A stretch of 58,205 nt of DNA, from contig NZ_JAPFQL010000057.1 of the NCBI RefSeq assembly GCF_028446585.1, positions 1 to 58,205 on the forward strand, given 5' to 3'. The DNA is from Intrasporangium calvum (GTDB lineage: Bacteria > Actinomycetota > Actinomycetes > Actinomycetales > Dermatophilaceae). Of the stretch, positions 7,839 through 15,718 are shown one piece after another. Made by a program: the position numbers and the translations under genes. Within the stretch, counting starts at the first letter, position 1. Every line of letters begins with the position of its first letter. Below the pieces are notes generated by a model. The model worked only from the letters and a program-made list of their open reading frames with translations, made no database searches and was not told the origin of the DNA.

Positions 7839-10484
7839 ATGAGTCACCAGGGGATGGCGCGAGCCGTCGAGCGGATGCGGGACCGAGGCATCGGACCTGA
7901 GGCCATCACGGTCTTCGAGCACTACTACCGACAGCTCGAGGAGGGCGCCCAGGGCACCGTCCCCGAGGACACGATCGAGCCGCTGCGCGACATCCAGGCG
8001 CTGGGTGAGGTCCGCTTCTCCGACGAGGACGCCAGGCTGGCCCTGAGCCAGACGGCGGTCATCAAGCTCAACGGCGGGCTCGGGACGAGCATGGGGATGA
8101 GCGGTGCCAAGTCGGCGCTGGAGGTCAAGGACGGCCTGACCTTCCTCGACATCATCGCCCGGCAGGTGCTCGCGCTCCGCGAGGAGTGGGACGTCGAGCT
8201 GCCGCTCATCCTGATGAACTCGTTCCGGACCTCGGAGCAGTCCCTCGAGATCCTCGCGAAGTACCCCACGCTCCCGGTCGACGGGCTCCCGCTCGACTTC
8301 ATCCAGAGCGCCGAGCCGAAGCTCCTCGCCGACTCGCTCACCCCGGTCGACTGGCCACAGGACCCCGAGCTCGAGTGGTGCCCGCCCGGCCACGGCGACA
8401 TCTATGTCTCCCTCGTCACGTCCGGGGTGCTGGACAGCCTGCTGGACAAGGGGATCCGCTATGCGTTCATCTCCAACTCCGACAACCTCGGGGCTACCTG
8501 TGACCCTGAGGTCGCGGCCTGGATGGTCGAGCACGGCCTGCCGTTCGTCGCGGAGGTCTGCGACCGGACCAAGAGCGACCGCAAGGGCGGCCACCTCGCG
8601 CGCCGCAAGTCCGACGGCCGGCTGATCCTGCGGGACACGGCCATGGTCGCCGAGGGGGAGGAGCGGTTCTTCGCCGACATCCGTCGGCACCACACCTTCA
8701 ACGCCAACAACATCTGGGTCGACCTGGCCGTCCTGCGCGACCGGATGGCTGAGCGCAACGGCGTCCTCGGCCTGCCCATCATCATCAACCGCAAGACCGT
8801 CGACCCGGCGGACCCGACCTCGCCCGAGGTGGTGCAGCTCGAGTCGGCGATGGGTGCCGCGATCGAGGTGTTCGAGGGGTCCGAGGCCCTGCTCGTGCCG
8901 CGCACGCGGTTCCGGCCCGTGAAGACGACCAACGACCTGCTCGTGGTCCGCTCCGACTACTTCGTCCTGGACGAGCGGCACCACCTCGTCGCGGTCGGCG
9001 AGGGGCCCGAGCCGTTCGTCGACCTCGACTCCGCCTACCGGCTCGTCCAGGGCTTCGAGCAGCGGTTCCCCCACGGCGTCCCGTCGATGCTCGAGTGCAC
9101 CAGCCTGCGGGTCATCGGTGACCCCGTCTTCGGCCGCAACGTCCGCTGCGTCGGCGACGTCCTTGTCGACGGCCTGCGCCGCGTGCACGACAACGCGGTG
9201 CTCGAGGGGCCGGTCGAGGCGACGGCGGACACGCGTCCGTCCCGCGCCAAGGGGGACGGCCTCCGGACCGTCGACGAGCACCTCCGAGCGATCCTCTCGA
9301 CCCTCGAGCCGGCGCCCTCCGCGAGCGTGCCGCTCACCGAGGCCCTCGGGCTCGTCGTCGCCAAGGGGGTGCGGTCGCGGGTCAGCCTGCCGTCCTTCGA
9401 CAACTCGTCGATGGACGGTTATGCCGTCCAGGCCGCCTCCCTCCAGGGCGCCGACACGACGCCCGTGCGGCTGCGGCTCGTCGGCGAGGTCGCCGCCGGC
9501 ACCGCGCCCACCTGCACCGTCGGGCCAGGCGAGGCGGCCCGCATCATGACCGGTGCCCCGATCCCGTCGGGGGCCGATGCGGTGATCGCCGTCGAGGACA
9601 CGGACGGTGCAGCCGAGGGTGAGGTCCTCTGCCGCGCGGCTGTCCCGCAGGGTCGCTACATCCGGCCCAGCGGGGAGGACGTCTCCGAGGGCGCGGTGAT
9701 CGTGTCGGCCGGTGACGTCATCGGGCCGCGCACCATCGCCCTGCTCGCCGCCTGCGGTCACGCGTCGGTGGAGGTGCACCGTCGTCCGCACGTCGTCGTC
9801 CTGTCCACGGGCGCCGAGCTCGTCCCGCCGGGGGAGCCCCTGGGCCCGGGCCAGATCCACGACTCCAACTCGCCGATGCTGTGGGCGGCTGCCGTCTCGG
9901 CGGGCGCGTCGGCCGAGATCCGCGCGGCCGTGGGGGACACCGACGCCGAGCTGCTCTCCGCGCTGGACGAGGTCCTCGCCACCGCCGACGTCGTCGTGAC
10001 GAGCGGCGGCGTGTCGATGGGGGCCTACGACGTCGTCAAGAGCGCACTCGCCGACCAGGGCGTCGACTTCGTCAGGGTCGCCATGCAGCCGGGCAAGCCG
10101 CAGGGCTTCGGCTACCTCGCTGCCCCGGACGGACGCCGGGTCCCGCTCTTCGCGCTGCCAGGCAACCCCGTGTCGTCGTTCGTCTCCTTCGAGGTCTTCG
10201 TGCGGCCCGCGCTGCGCCGGCTGATGCGCCGCACCCCGGAGAAGCGCCGGATCCGCTCGGCGACGCTCACGGCAGGGCTGCGGTCCTTCGAGGGGCGACG
10301 TCAGTTCGGTCGCGCCGTCGTCAGGCGCAACTCGGAGGGGGCGCTCATGTGCACGCCCGTCGCCGGGCAGGGCTCGCACTTCGTCGCCGACCTGTCTCGC
10401 GCCAACGCCCTCTTCGTCGTCCCGGAGGACACCGTCGACCTCGTGGCTGGCGAGGCCGTCGACGTCATCGTCCTCGACGACTGA
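7839..10484 (+). CDS. glp: Fusion: UDP-glucose pyrophosphorylase (UDPGP type) - gephyrin-like molybdotransferase Glp/MoeA
   Basis: One 881-codon frame holds two complete enzymes. Residues 1 to about 460 are an eukaryotic-type UTP-glucose-1-phosphate uridylyltransferase: VIKLNGGLGTSMGMSGAKS at 74-92 binds nucleotide, and HGDIYVSL, ISNSDNLGA and FNANNIWVDL are family motifs. From about residue 473 (GLRTVDEHL) to the end is a full-length MoeA/gephyrin module: NSSMDGYAV near 524, ARIMTGAPIPSGADAVI, STGAELVPPGEPL, VTSGGVSMGAYDVVKSAL, MQPGKPQGFG and ALPGNPVSSF. MoeA inserts molybdate into molybdopterin; the corynebacterial Glp subgroup instead binds FtsZ and the membrane receptor GlpR. The junction is a short unstructured stretch (about 460-472) with no in-frame stop or plausible restart, so it appears to be a genuine fusion, although a single base error removing a stop cannot be excluded. 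moaC, mog, rimJ and GlpR follow. Confidence 0.9.
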   Translation: MSHQGMARAVERMRDRGIGPEAITVFEHYYRQLEEGAQGTVPEDTIEPLRDIQALGEVRFSDEDARLALSQTAVIKLNGGLGTSMGMSGAKSALEVKDGLTFLDIIARQVLALREEWDVELPLILMNSFRTSEQSLEILAKYPTLPVDGLPLDFIQSAEPKLLADSLTPVDWPQDPELEWCPPGHGDIYVSLVTSGVLDSLLDKGIRYAFISNSDNLGATCDPEVAAWMVEHGLPFVAEVCDRTKSDRKGGHLARRKSDGRLILRDTAMVAEGEERFFADIRRHHTFNANNIWVDLAVLRDRMAERNGVLGLPIIINRKTVDPADPTSPEVVQLESAMGAAIEVFEGSEALLVPRTRFRPVKTTNDLLVVRSDYFVLDERHHLVAVGEGPEPFVDLDSAYRLVQGFEQRFPHGVPSMLECTSLRVIGDPVFGRNVRCVGDVLVDGLRRVHDNAVLEGPVEATADTRPSRAKGDGLRTVDEHLRAILSTLEPAPSASVPLTEALGLVVAKGVRSRVSLPSFDNSSMDGYAVQAASLQGADTTPVRLRLVGEVAAGTAPTCTVGPGEAARIMTGAPIPSGADAVIAVEDTDGAAEGEVLCRAAVPQGRYIRPSGEDVSEGAVIVSAGDVIGPRTIALLAACGHASVEVHRRPHVVVLSTGAELVPPGEPLGPGQIHDSNSPMLWAAAVSAGASAEIRAAVGDTDAELLSALDEVLATADVVVTSGGVSMGAYDVVKSALADQGVDFVRVAMQPGKPQGFGYLAAPDGRRVPLFALPGNPVSSFVSFEVFVRPALRRLMRRTPEKRRIRSATLTAGLRSFEGRRQFGRAVVRRNSEGALMCTPVAGQGSHFVADLSRANALFVVPEDTVDLVAGEAVDVIVLDD

Positions 10485-10495
10485 ACACTCCTTCC

Positions 10496-10512
10496 CGTAT
10501 GCCGCTGAGCTC
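10496..10512 (-). repeat. Dispersed repeat, copy 3
   Basis: Exact core preceded by GAGCT, 12 bp after the UGPase-Glp stop, antisense to the gene. Confidence 0.85.
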
Positions 10513-10562
10513 CACCCGCTCGGACGTGCCTCCCAGCCCTCCCGCCCCTGTCACGCGGCGAT

Positions 10563-10668
10563 CCAGAAGTGCGCACTTCTGGTCTCAGGCACGGAGAGCC
10601 GCAGGGGTGCGTGGTGCACGGCGCACCGCTGCGGGGCGAGTGCACCGGAGCAAGAAGTGCGCACTCCT
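10563..10668. repeat. Perfect 20-bp palindrome and a related half copy
   Basis: Bases 10563-10582 are a 20-bp palindrome without a spacer, centred on AGTGCGCACT. A second copy, AGAAGTGCGCACTCCT, lies at 10653-10668, 90 bp downstream. Both are in the gap between the fusion gene and moaC. They could be operator sites for a dimeric regulator or part of an RNA hairpin. The rest of the 293-bp gap shows no gene. Confidence 0.55.
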
Positions 10669-10777
10669 CGGCGGGAGCCGCACGGGAGCCGCACTGGAGC
10701 GGCGGGGGGAGCGGCGGGCGGGTCCGGCAGCACGGGGGACGTCGGACCGAGCCCGCGCGCGGTGACATGATGACCGG

Positions 10778-11290
10778 GTGCCTGACGAGACCCCTGACGC
10801 CGACGACCGCCCCGGCACCCCGGCTGCCGCACTGACCCACGTGCGAGCTGACGGCACCGCGCACATGGTCGACGTCTCGGCCAAGGCCGTCACGGCACGG
10901 GAGGCGACGGCCAGGGGCCGAGTCCTGCTCAGCGCGGCCGCCATCGACGCCCTGCGCTCCGGTGCCGTGCCCAAGGGAGACGCCCTCGCCGTGGCGCGCA
11001 TCGCCGGCATTCAGGCGGTCAAGCGCACGCCCGAGCTCATCCCGCTCGCGCACCCCATCGCGGTGCACGGCGTCGAGGTCGACCTCACCGTCGCCGACGA
11101 CGGGGTCGACCTCGTCGCGACGGTCCGCACGGCCGACCGGACCGGCATCGAGATGGAGGCCCTGACCGCCGTGAGCGTTGCGGCGCTCGCGCTCATCGAC
11201 ATGGTCAAGGCCGTCGACAAGCACGGACGCATCACGGACGTCCGGGTCACAGCAAAGTCAGGAGGACGATCGGGTGACTGGCATGAGTGA
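10778..11290 (+). CDS. moaC: Cyclic pyranopterin monophosphate synthase
   Basis: Second step of molybdenum-cofactor synthesis: rearranges the MoaA product (3',8-cyclo-GTP) to cyclic pyranopterin monophosphate. The 170-residue product has the complete family core: MVDVSAKAVTAREATARG, KGDALAVARIAGIQAVKRT, ELIPLAHP and EMEALTAVSVAALALIDMVK, including the conserved Lys and His of the active site. GTG start, with a CATGAT element 6 nt upstream that resembles a weak leaderless -10. Overlaps mog by 17 bases. Confidence 0.93.
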   Translation: MPDETPDADDRPGTPAAALTHVRADGTAHMVDVSAKAVTAREATARGRVLLSAAAIDALRSGAVPKGDALAVARIAGIQAVKRTPELIPLAHPIAVHGVEVDLTVADDGVDLVATVRTADRTGIEMEALTAVSVAALALIDMVKAVDKHGRITDVRVTAKSGGRSGDWHE

Positions 11291-11792
11291 GGCCACCGAG
11301 GGTGAGCTGGTGGGGGCCGGCAGGAGGGCCGTCGTGATCACGTCATCGACGCGCGCCGCCGCGGGGGTCTATCCGGACCGGTCCGGGCCAGTCATCGTCG
11401 AGCGGGTCCGCACGTGGGGCTTCAGCGCCGGCGAGCCGATCGTCGTCCCGGACGGTGACGAGTTCGGTCTCGCGCTGCGTGACGTCCTCGCGTCGGAGCC
11501 GGACGTCGTCATCACGACCGGTGGCACGGGACTGACGCCCACTGACGTCACTCCGGAGCAGACGCGGCCCCTGCTCGACCGGCTCGTTCCCGGCATCGCC
11601 GAGGGGATGCGGGCCGCGGGGGTGGCCAAGGGCGTGCCCACCGCCATGCTGTCGAGAGGGCTCGTCGGCATCGCCGGGCCAACCCTGGTCGTCAACCTGC
11701 CAGGCTCGCGGGGTGGCGTCAACGACGGGCTCGACGTGCTCGAGGGGATCATGGGGCACGTGCTCCAGCAGCTGCCCGGCGGAGACCACTGA
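11274..11792 (+). CDS. mog: MogA/MoaB-type molybdopterin adenylyltransferase
   Basis: Adenylates molybdopterin before molybdate insertion by MoeA. The 172-residue product shows the MoCF_biosynth fold motifs TTGGTGLTPTDVTPEQ and GIAGPTLVVNLPGS. I chose the GTG at 11274: AGGAGG (11260-11265) is 8 nt upstream, while the in-frame ATG at 11283 is 17 nt away. The gene overlaps the end of moaC, so the pair is probably translationally coupled. It provides the partner reaction for the MoeA module of the upstream fusion. Confidence 0.9.
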   Translation: MTGMSEATEGELVGAGRRAVVITSSTRAAAGVYPDRSGPVIVERVRTWGFSAGEPIVVPDGDEFGLALRDVLASEPDVVITTGGTGLTPTDVTPEQTRPLLDRLVPGIAEGMRAAGVAKGVPTAMLSRGLVGIAGPTLVVNLPGSRGGVNDGLDVLEGIMGHVLQQLPGGDH

Positions 11793-11804
11793 GGGGAGCG
11801 ACCA

Positions 11805-12440
11805 ATGAGGGCACCGTGGCGCCGCACGCCCCAGCTCGCGCCGTGGCCGGTCGTGCTGCGGGACCGCTCGGCGGAGCCTGCCGTGGTCCTGCGCCCGCTG
11901 CGGGTCGACGATGAGGAGGAGTGGCACCACCTCCGGCGTGAGAACGCCGACCACGTCCGCCCCTGGGAGCCGACGCTGCCGCCGGGGGCCCGCACCAGGC
12001 CACCTACGTCCTATCGGCAGTTCGTGGCGGACCTCGACCGCGAGGCGGCGGCGGACCGCGCCATGCCCTGGTGCATCGAGGTCGACGGTCGGATCGTCGG
12101 CCAGGTGCACCTTTTCGGCGTGGCGCGGGCAGCCCAGCAGTCCGCGGCGGCCGGCTACTGGCTGGCGGAGTCGGCGTCAGGCCAGGGCATCGCCACCAGA
12201 GCGCTGGCCCTCGCCCTCGACCACGCGCTCGGGCCAGCAGGTCTGCACCGGGTGGAGGTCAACATCCGGCTCGACAACGCCCGCTCCCTCGCGTTGGTGC
12301 GGCGGCTTCGGCTGCGCGAGGAGGGGGTGCGTGAGCGCTACCTGCACATCGATGGAGCATGGCGGGACCACCTCAGTTTCGCCGTCACCGTCGAGGACCT
12401 GCAGGGGGAGACGCTGCTCTCCCGGTTGTCACACTTGTAA
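11805..12440 (+). CDS. rimJ: GNAT acetyltransferase, RimJ/RimL type
   Basis: A 211-residue acetyl-CoA-dependent N-acetyltransferase of the type that modifies ribosomal-protein N-termini. The acetyl-CoA loop is visible in YWLAESASGQGIATRALALAL (Q/R-x-x-G-x-G/A type), and the motif-B region is RVEVNIRLDNARSLALVRRL. GGGGAG precedes the ATG. Its place between mog and GlpR is the usual one in actinobacteria. The actual substrate is not evident from sequence. Confidence 0.82.
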   Translation: MRAPWRRTPQLAPWPVVLRDRSAEPAVVLRPLRVDDEEEWHHLRRENADHVRPWEPTLPPGARTRPPTSYRQFVADLDREAAADRAMPWCIEVDGRIVGQVHLFGVARAAQQSAAAGYWLAESASGQGIATRALALALDHALGPAGLHRVEVNIRLDNARSLALVRRLRLREEGVRERYLHIDGAWRDHLSFAVTVEDLQGETLLSRLSHL

Positions 12441-12497
12441 CTTCCGCCACTTGCGCGACACGCACTGAATGTGCATGCCCTCGCTCACGCTGACACC

Positions 12498-12503
12498 TAC
12501 CGT
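12498..12503 (+). promoter_or_regulatory. -10 hexamer of leaderless glpR
   Basis: TACCGT ends 7 nt before the GTG at 12511. Confidence 0.5.
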
Positions 12504-12510
12504 GGGGTTC

Positions 12511-13611
12511 GTGCCCGCGAGCAGTCTCATCTTCGTCGTCATCGTGGCGATCTGGGCTGCCGTGCTGCTCCAGCTCTGGTCCCGTCGCCGCGAGGACGCC
12601 GCAGCGACCCGCTCGGTCGACGACTTCACCGAGGCGATGCGAGTCCTGGAGAAGCGGTCCGTCCTGCCCGGTCCTGACCTGTCCGAGCCCCGCCCGCGCT
12701 CCTGGTCCGTGACGCCGGCCCGGGTCGTGCGCACGACGGTCGACGTGAAGCGCGCGGTGCCGGCCGCGGTCTCGCGACGTCGCTCTCCGCTCGTCGCCCG
12801 GCGCCCTTCCGATCTCGAGGCCCCAGCACCGGCGCAGCCTGAGCCCGCACGGCTCCAGAGCCAGCCGACCCGGCACCCCCGCACCGACCACGAGGTGGAA
12901 CCCATGAGCGCAGCCCGCCCGGCCAGCCATGTCCAGCGTCGAGTGCGTGCCGCCGTGCTCCTCGTCTCCCTGCTGTGGATCCCCGTCTCGGTGACGCTCG
13001 CCGTCCTCGGCGTGCTCAGCTGGCTGCCCGTGCCCGTCGCCATCCTCACGTTCGTGGCCGTGCTCGTCTGGCTGCGCAGCGAGGCGCGCGTCGAGCAGGC
13101 CGAGCACGCCCGCGCCGCCAGTCGTCAGGAGCGCCGCCGGCGTCGGCCGGCTCCGGAGCCGGTCCTGTCGAGCGACATGACTCAGGTCATCCGTGAGCCG
13201 CACCGCTATGCGGTGGAGCCGGCGGCCACCCCGGCCGAGCCCGTCGCCGCGCAGTCGGCTGCAGCCAGGGCCGTCGTGGCCGCAGCGGCAGTGACCGTCA
13301 GCGAGGTCGTCGCCGAGCCCGCCGCAATGGGCGGCGTGGTGGCAGCGGAAGCCGGCTCAGCGGCATACGACGTGGTGTTCGACGTGCAGGCGAGCGAGCC
13401 GGCAGCGCCCGTCGCGACCGAGCCGCCCGCGCCCGGCACGTGGAGTCCCGTCCCCGTGCCGACGCCGACGTATGCGATGAAGGCCAAGGCGGAGCCGCGG
13501 TTCACCGCGGACGGCGTGCCCGCGGACGTCTTCGACACCCCGGAGTTCGCCGACGAGGCGGACGAGCTGGACGACCGGGCGCTCTTCGCCCGGCGCGCCG
13601 TCAGCCAGTAG
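12511..13611 (+). CDS. glpR: Gephyrin-like molybdotransferase receptor GlpR (membrane protein)
   Basis: A 366-residue membrane protein. It begins MPASSLIFVVIVAIWAAVLL, an N-terminal membrane helix followed by an arginine-rich cytoplasmic region (about residues 28-140) with the family stretch TRSVDDFTEAMRVLEKR. Two more helices follow at about 145-190 (AVLLVSLLWIPVSVTLAVLG and VAILTFVAVLVWL), then a long Ala/Pro/Glu-rich tail. This layout and the position after glp-moaC-mog-rimJ match GlpR, described in Corynebacterium glutamicum as the membrane receptor of Glp in division and polar growth. I chose the GTG at 12511 over 12469 because of the leaderless -10. Identification is by layout and context. 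Confidence 0.75.
   Translation: MPASSLIFVVIVAIWAAVLLQLWSRRREDAAATRSVDDFTEAMRVLEKRSVLPGPDLSEPRPRSWSVTPARVVRTTVDVKRAVPAAVSRRRSPLVARRPSDLEAPAPAQPEPARLQSQPTRHPRTDHEVEPMSAARPASHVQRRVRAAVLLVSLLWIPVSVTLAVLGVLSWLPVPVAILTFVAVLVWLRSEARVEQAEHARAASRQERRRRRPAPEPVLSSDMTQVIREPHRYAVEPAATPAEPVAAQSAAARAVVAAAAVTVSEVVAEPAAMGGVVAAEAGSAAYDVVFDVQASEPAAPVATEPPAPGTWSPVPVPTPTYAMKAKAEPRFTADGVPADVFDTPEFADEADELDDRALFARRAVSQ
13356..13369 (+). repeat. Dispersed repeat, copy 4 (intragenic)
   Basis: Exact core in the low-complexity tail of glpR, same sense as the gene, read as SAAYD. Confidence 0.75.
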
Positions 13612-13617
13612 GGCCGC

Positions 13618-14757
13618 CTAGGGCTTGGCCGGAGCCGACCCTTCCTCGGCTGACTCCTCCAGCTCCTCCTCGAGCTCCGCTTCGCTTTCCTTGAGCAGGA
13701 GGTGCTTGCCGACGGCGTTGACGACGGCGGCCAGCGGCACCGCCGCGAGCGCCCCGACGATGCCGGCGACGGTGGACCCGGCGGCGATCGCCAGGATGAC
13801 GGCGAGGGGGTGGACGCTGACCGCATGGCCGAGCAGCAGCGGCTGCAGGACGTGCGACTCCAGCTGCTGCACGCCGATGACGACGGCCAGCATGATGAGC
13901 GCCACGCCGAAGCCGTGCGCGACGAGCGCGAGGATGACCGCGACCGCGCCCGACAGGAGGGCGCCGACGATCGGGATGAAGGCGAAGAGGAAGACGAGCA
14001 CGCCGATGGCGAAGGCGAACGGCACCTGGAGGATCGTCGCGCCGAGGGCGATGCCGACCGCGTCGACGAGCGCCACGATGATCGTCGCCCGGACGAAGGC
14101 CGACAGCTGGTCCCAGGCGATCCGCCCGGACGAGTCGACCCGGGACCGCGCCACGCGGGGGAAGAGCCGGACGAGCCAGGACCAGATGCGCGGGCCGTCG
14201 TAGAGGAAGAAGAAGAGCGCGAAGAGGGCGATGAAGATGCCGGCGATGAAGTGCGTCGCGGTCAGGCCGACGTCGGCGGCCGTCTTGCCGAGGTTGCCGG
14301 AGCTGCTGACGCTGTCGCGGAAGCTCTCGAAGTACGTGTCGAACTCCGAGTCGCTGATGCTGAAGGTCGTGCGCACCCAGTCGCGGATCTGCTCGAGACC
14401 GACGGCGAGCTGAGCGGTCAGCTCGGAGAACCCGCTGCTGAACTGCTGCCCGATGAGGGTGAACAGTGCGCTGACGAGGACGATGACCCCGACGACGGTG
14501 CTGCCGGCGGCGAGCCCGACCGGCATGACCCGCTTGAGTCGCCGGCTGATCGGGACGAGCATCGCCGCGAGCAGCAGCGCCACGAGGAGCGGGACGACGA
14601 TCTGCGAGAACTCCCGCAGCAGCAGCGTGGCGACGTAGAGCCCCACCCCGATGACGAGCAGGCGCAGCGACCACTCGCTGGCCGCGCGGACCGCGGGTGG
14701 GACCGGGGAGGTTGGGGCCGGGTCAGCGGGGCGAGGCGGGATCGCGTTGTCGGTCAC
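13618..14757 (-). CDS. AI-2E family transporter
   Basis: A 379-residue multi-pass membrane protein of the AI-2E (PerM/TqsA) family. About seven to eight membrane segments are visible, with the conserved FAFIPIVGALLSG and PLAVVNAVGKHLLLKE-type C-terminal region. Members export small molecules, or couple Na+/H+; substrate here is unknown. The C-terminus is a Glu-rich cytoplasmic tail. I chose the GTG at 14757 because a TACCGT -10 lies 6 nt upstream; the open frame to 14796 runs through the dispersed repeat. Converges on glpR with a 6-bp gap. Confidence 0.88.
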   Translation of the reverse strand: MTDNAIPPRPADPAPTSPVPPAVRAASEWSLRLLVIGVGLYVATLLLREFSQIVVPLLVALLLAAMLVPISRRLKRVMPVGLAAGSTVVGVIVLVSALFTLIGQQFSSGFSELTAQLAVGLEQIRDWVRTTFSISDSEFDTYFESFRDSVSSSGNLGKTAADVGLTATHFIAGIFIALFALFFFLYDGPRIWSWLVRLFPRVARSRVDSSGRIAWDQLSAFVRATIIVALVDAVGIALGATILQVPFAFAIGVLVFLFAFIPIVGALLSGAVAVILALVAHGFGVALIMLAVVIGVQQLESHVLQPLLLGHAVSVHPLAVILAIAAGSTVAGIVGALAAVPLAAVVNAVGKHLLLKESEAELEEELEESAEEGSAPAKP

Positions 14758-14763
14758 GAGGAC

Positions 14764-14769
14764 ACGGTA
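14764..14769 (-). promoter_or_regulatory. -10 hexamer of leaderless AI-2E gene
   Basis: TACCGT on the minus strand, 6 nt before the GTG at 14757. It overlaps the end of a dispersed-repeat copy, which supplies its TAC. Confidence 0.55.
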
Positions 14770-14786
14770 TGCCGCTGGGCTCGCTC
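14766..14786 (-). repeat. Dispersed repeat, copy 5
   Basis: Core with one change (CAGCGGCATACC) and the long GAGCGAGCC flank. Reads toward, and overlaps the -10 of, the AI-2E gene. Confidence 0.8.
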
Positions 14787-14819
14787 TCGCGGCCAAGCTC
14801 GGTGGGTGTCTTGGCCGAG

Positions 14820-15650
14820 TCAGTCGTGCCCGGTGTCGAGCAGCCGGTCCAGCAGCCGCTCGGCGTCGTGCGGGGCGTGCCCCTTGGCGTCGTTGTCGAA
14901 GTAGACGTAGGTGTCGTGCCCGCCGTCGAGCCAGCGCCGCACCTGCGCGGCCCAGCGGTCGAGGGAGTCGTCGGTATAGCCGCTCGCGTAGAGCTCTGTC
15001 TCACCGTGGAGGCGCACGTAGCGGAAGTCGCTCGTCGCGTCGTGCATCCGCGGCCACGTGCCGGCGCTGTCGGCCACGACGGTGCAGATGTCGTGCTCGG
15101 CGAGCAGGGCGCGGGCCTGCGGAGTGTCGAAGCTCTCGTGCCGCGGCTCCAGGGCGTGCCGGATCGGGGCGTCGACGAGGGCCTCGGTGGCGACCCGGTC
15201 CTCGGCCAACTTGTCGTCGTGCTGCGCTGCGAGCTTGGCCGCGTCGGCGTGGGAGCGCGGGAGGAACGCGAGGAAGCGTTCGAGGCGGTCCGGGCTCAGC
15301 GGCATACGGGCTGGGAGCTGCCAGAGGACGGGACCGAGCTTGGCGCCGAGCGCGAGGACACCCGACGCGAAGAAGTTGGCGAGCGGGGTCTCGACGTCGT
15401 GCAGCTGCTTGAGATGCGTGATGTAGCGGCCGCCCTTGACGGCGAAGACGAAGTCCTCCGGCGTGGCCTCGCGCCACGCCGCGTAGGAGCTGGGTCGTTG
15501 CAGCGAGTAGAACGAGCCGTTGATCTCGACCGAGGTCATCCGGTCGGCCGCGTAGGTGAGCTCGTCCTTCTGGCGCAGACCCTTGGGGTAGAAGTCGCCG
15601 CGCCAGCGCGGGTAGCGCCACCCCGACACACCGACGAAGGCCCGCCTCAT
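14820..15650 (-). CDS. DUF72 (YecE) family protein
   Basis: A 276-residue protein with the DUF72 TIM-barrel features: FVGVSGWRYPRWRGDFYPKGL at the start, VEINGSFYSLQRPSSYAAW, KGGRYITH and the C-terminal YVYFDNDAKGHAPHDA. Function of the family is not established. ATG start with a TAGCCT leaderless -10 ending 7 nt upstream. A dispersed-repeat copy lies in frame and encodes RMPLS. Confidence 0.88.
   Translation of the reverse strand: MRRAFVGVSGWRYPRWRGDFYPKGLRQKDELTYAADRMTSVEINGSFYSLQRPSSYAAWREATPEDFVFAVKGGRYITHLKQLHDVETPLANFFASGVLALGAKLGPVLWQLPARMPLSPDRLERFLAFLPRSHADAAKLAAQHDDKLAEDRVATEALVDAPIRHALEPRHESFDTPQARALLAEHDICTVVADSAGTWPRMHDATSDFRYVRLHGETELYASGYTDDSLDRWAAQVRRWLDGGHDTYVYFDNDAKGHAPHDAERLLDRLLDTGHD
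15294..15308 (+). repeat. Dispersed repeat, copy 6 (intragenic)
   Basis: Exact core inside the DUF72 gene, antisense to it; the gene reads RMPLSP. Confidence 0.75.
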
Positions 15651-15657
15651 GATCCCG

Positions 15658-15663
15658 AGGCTA
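15658..15663 (-). promoter_or_regulatory. -10 hexamer of leaderless DUF72 gene
   Basis: TAGCCT ends 7 nt before the ATG at 15650. Confidence 0.5.
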
Positions 15664-15718
15664 GTGCGCCGACGCGGCTGCGTATCGTCAGCGACGTCGG
15701 CAACGAGAGGAGCAAGCC

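Noticed and set aside
7782-10379. The cyclo-ligase frame stays open for over 1000 codons on the minus strand
   Set aside because: Beyond 7781 it lies opposite the well-supported UGPase-Glp gene and has a low-complexity, charged translation. It is a by-product of high GC at third positions.
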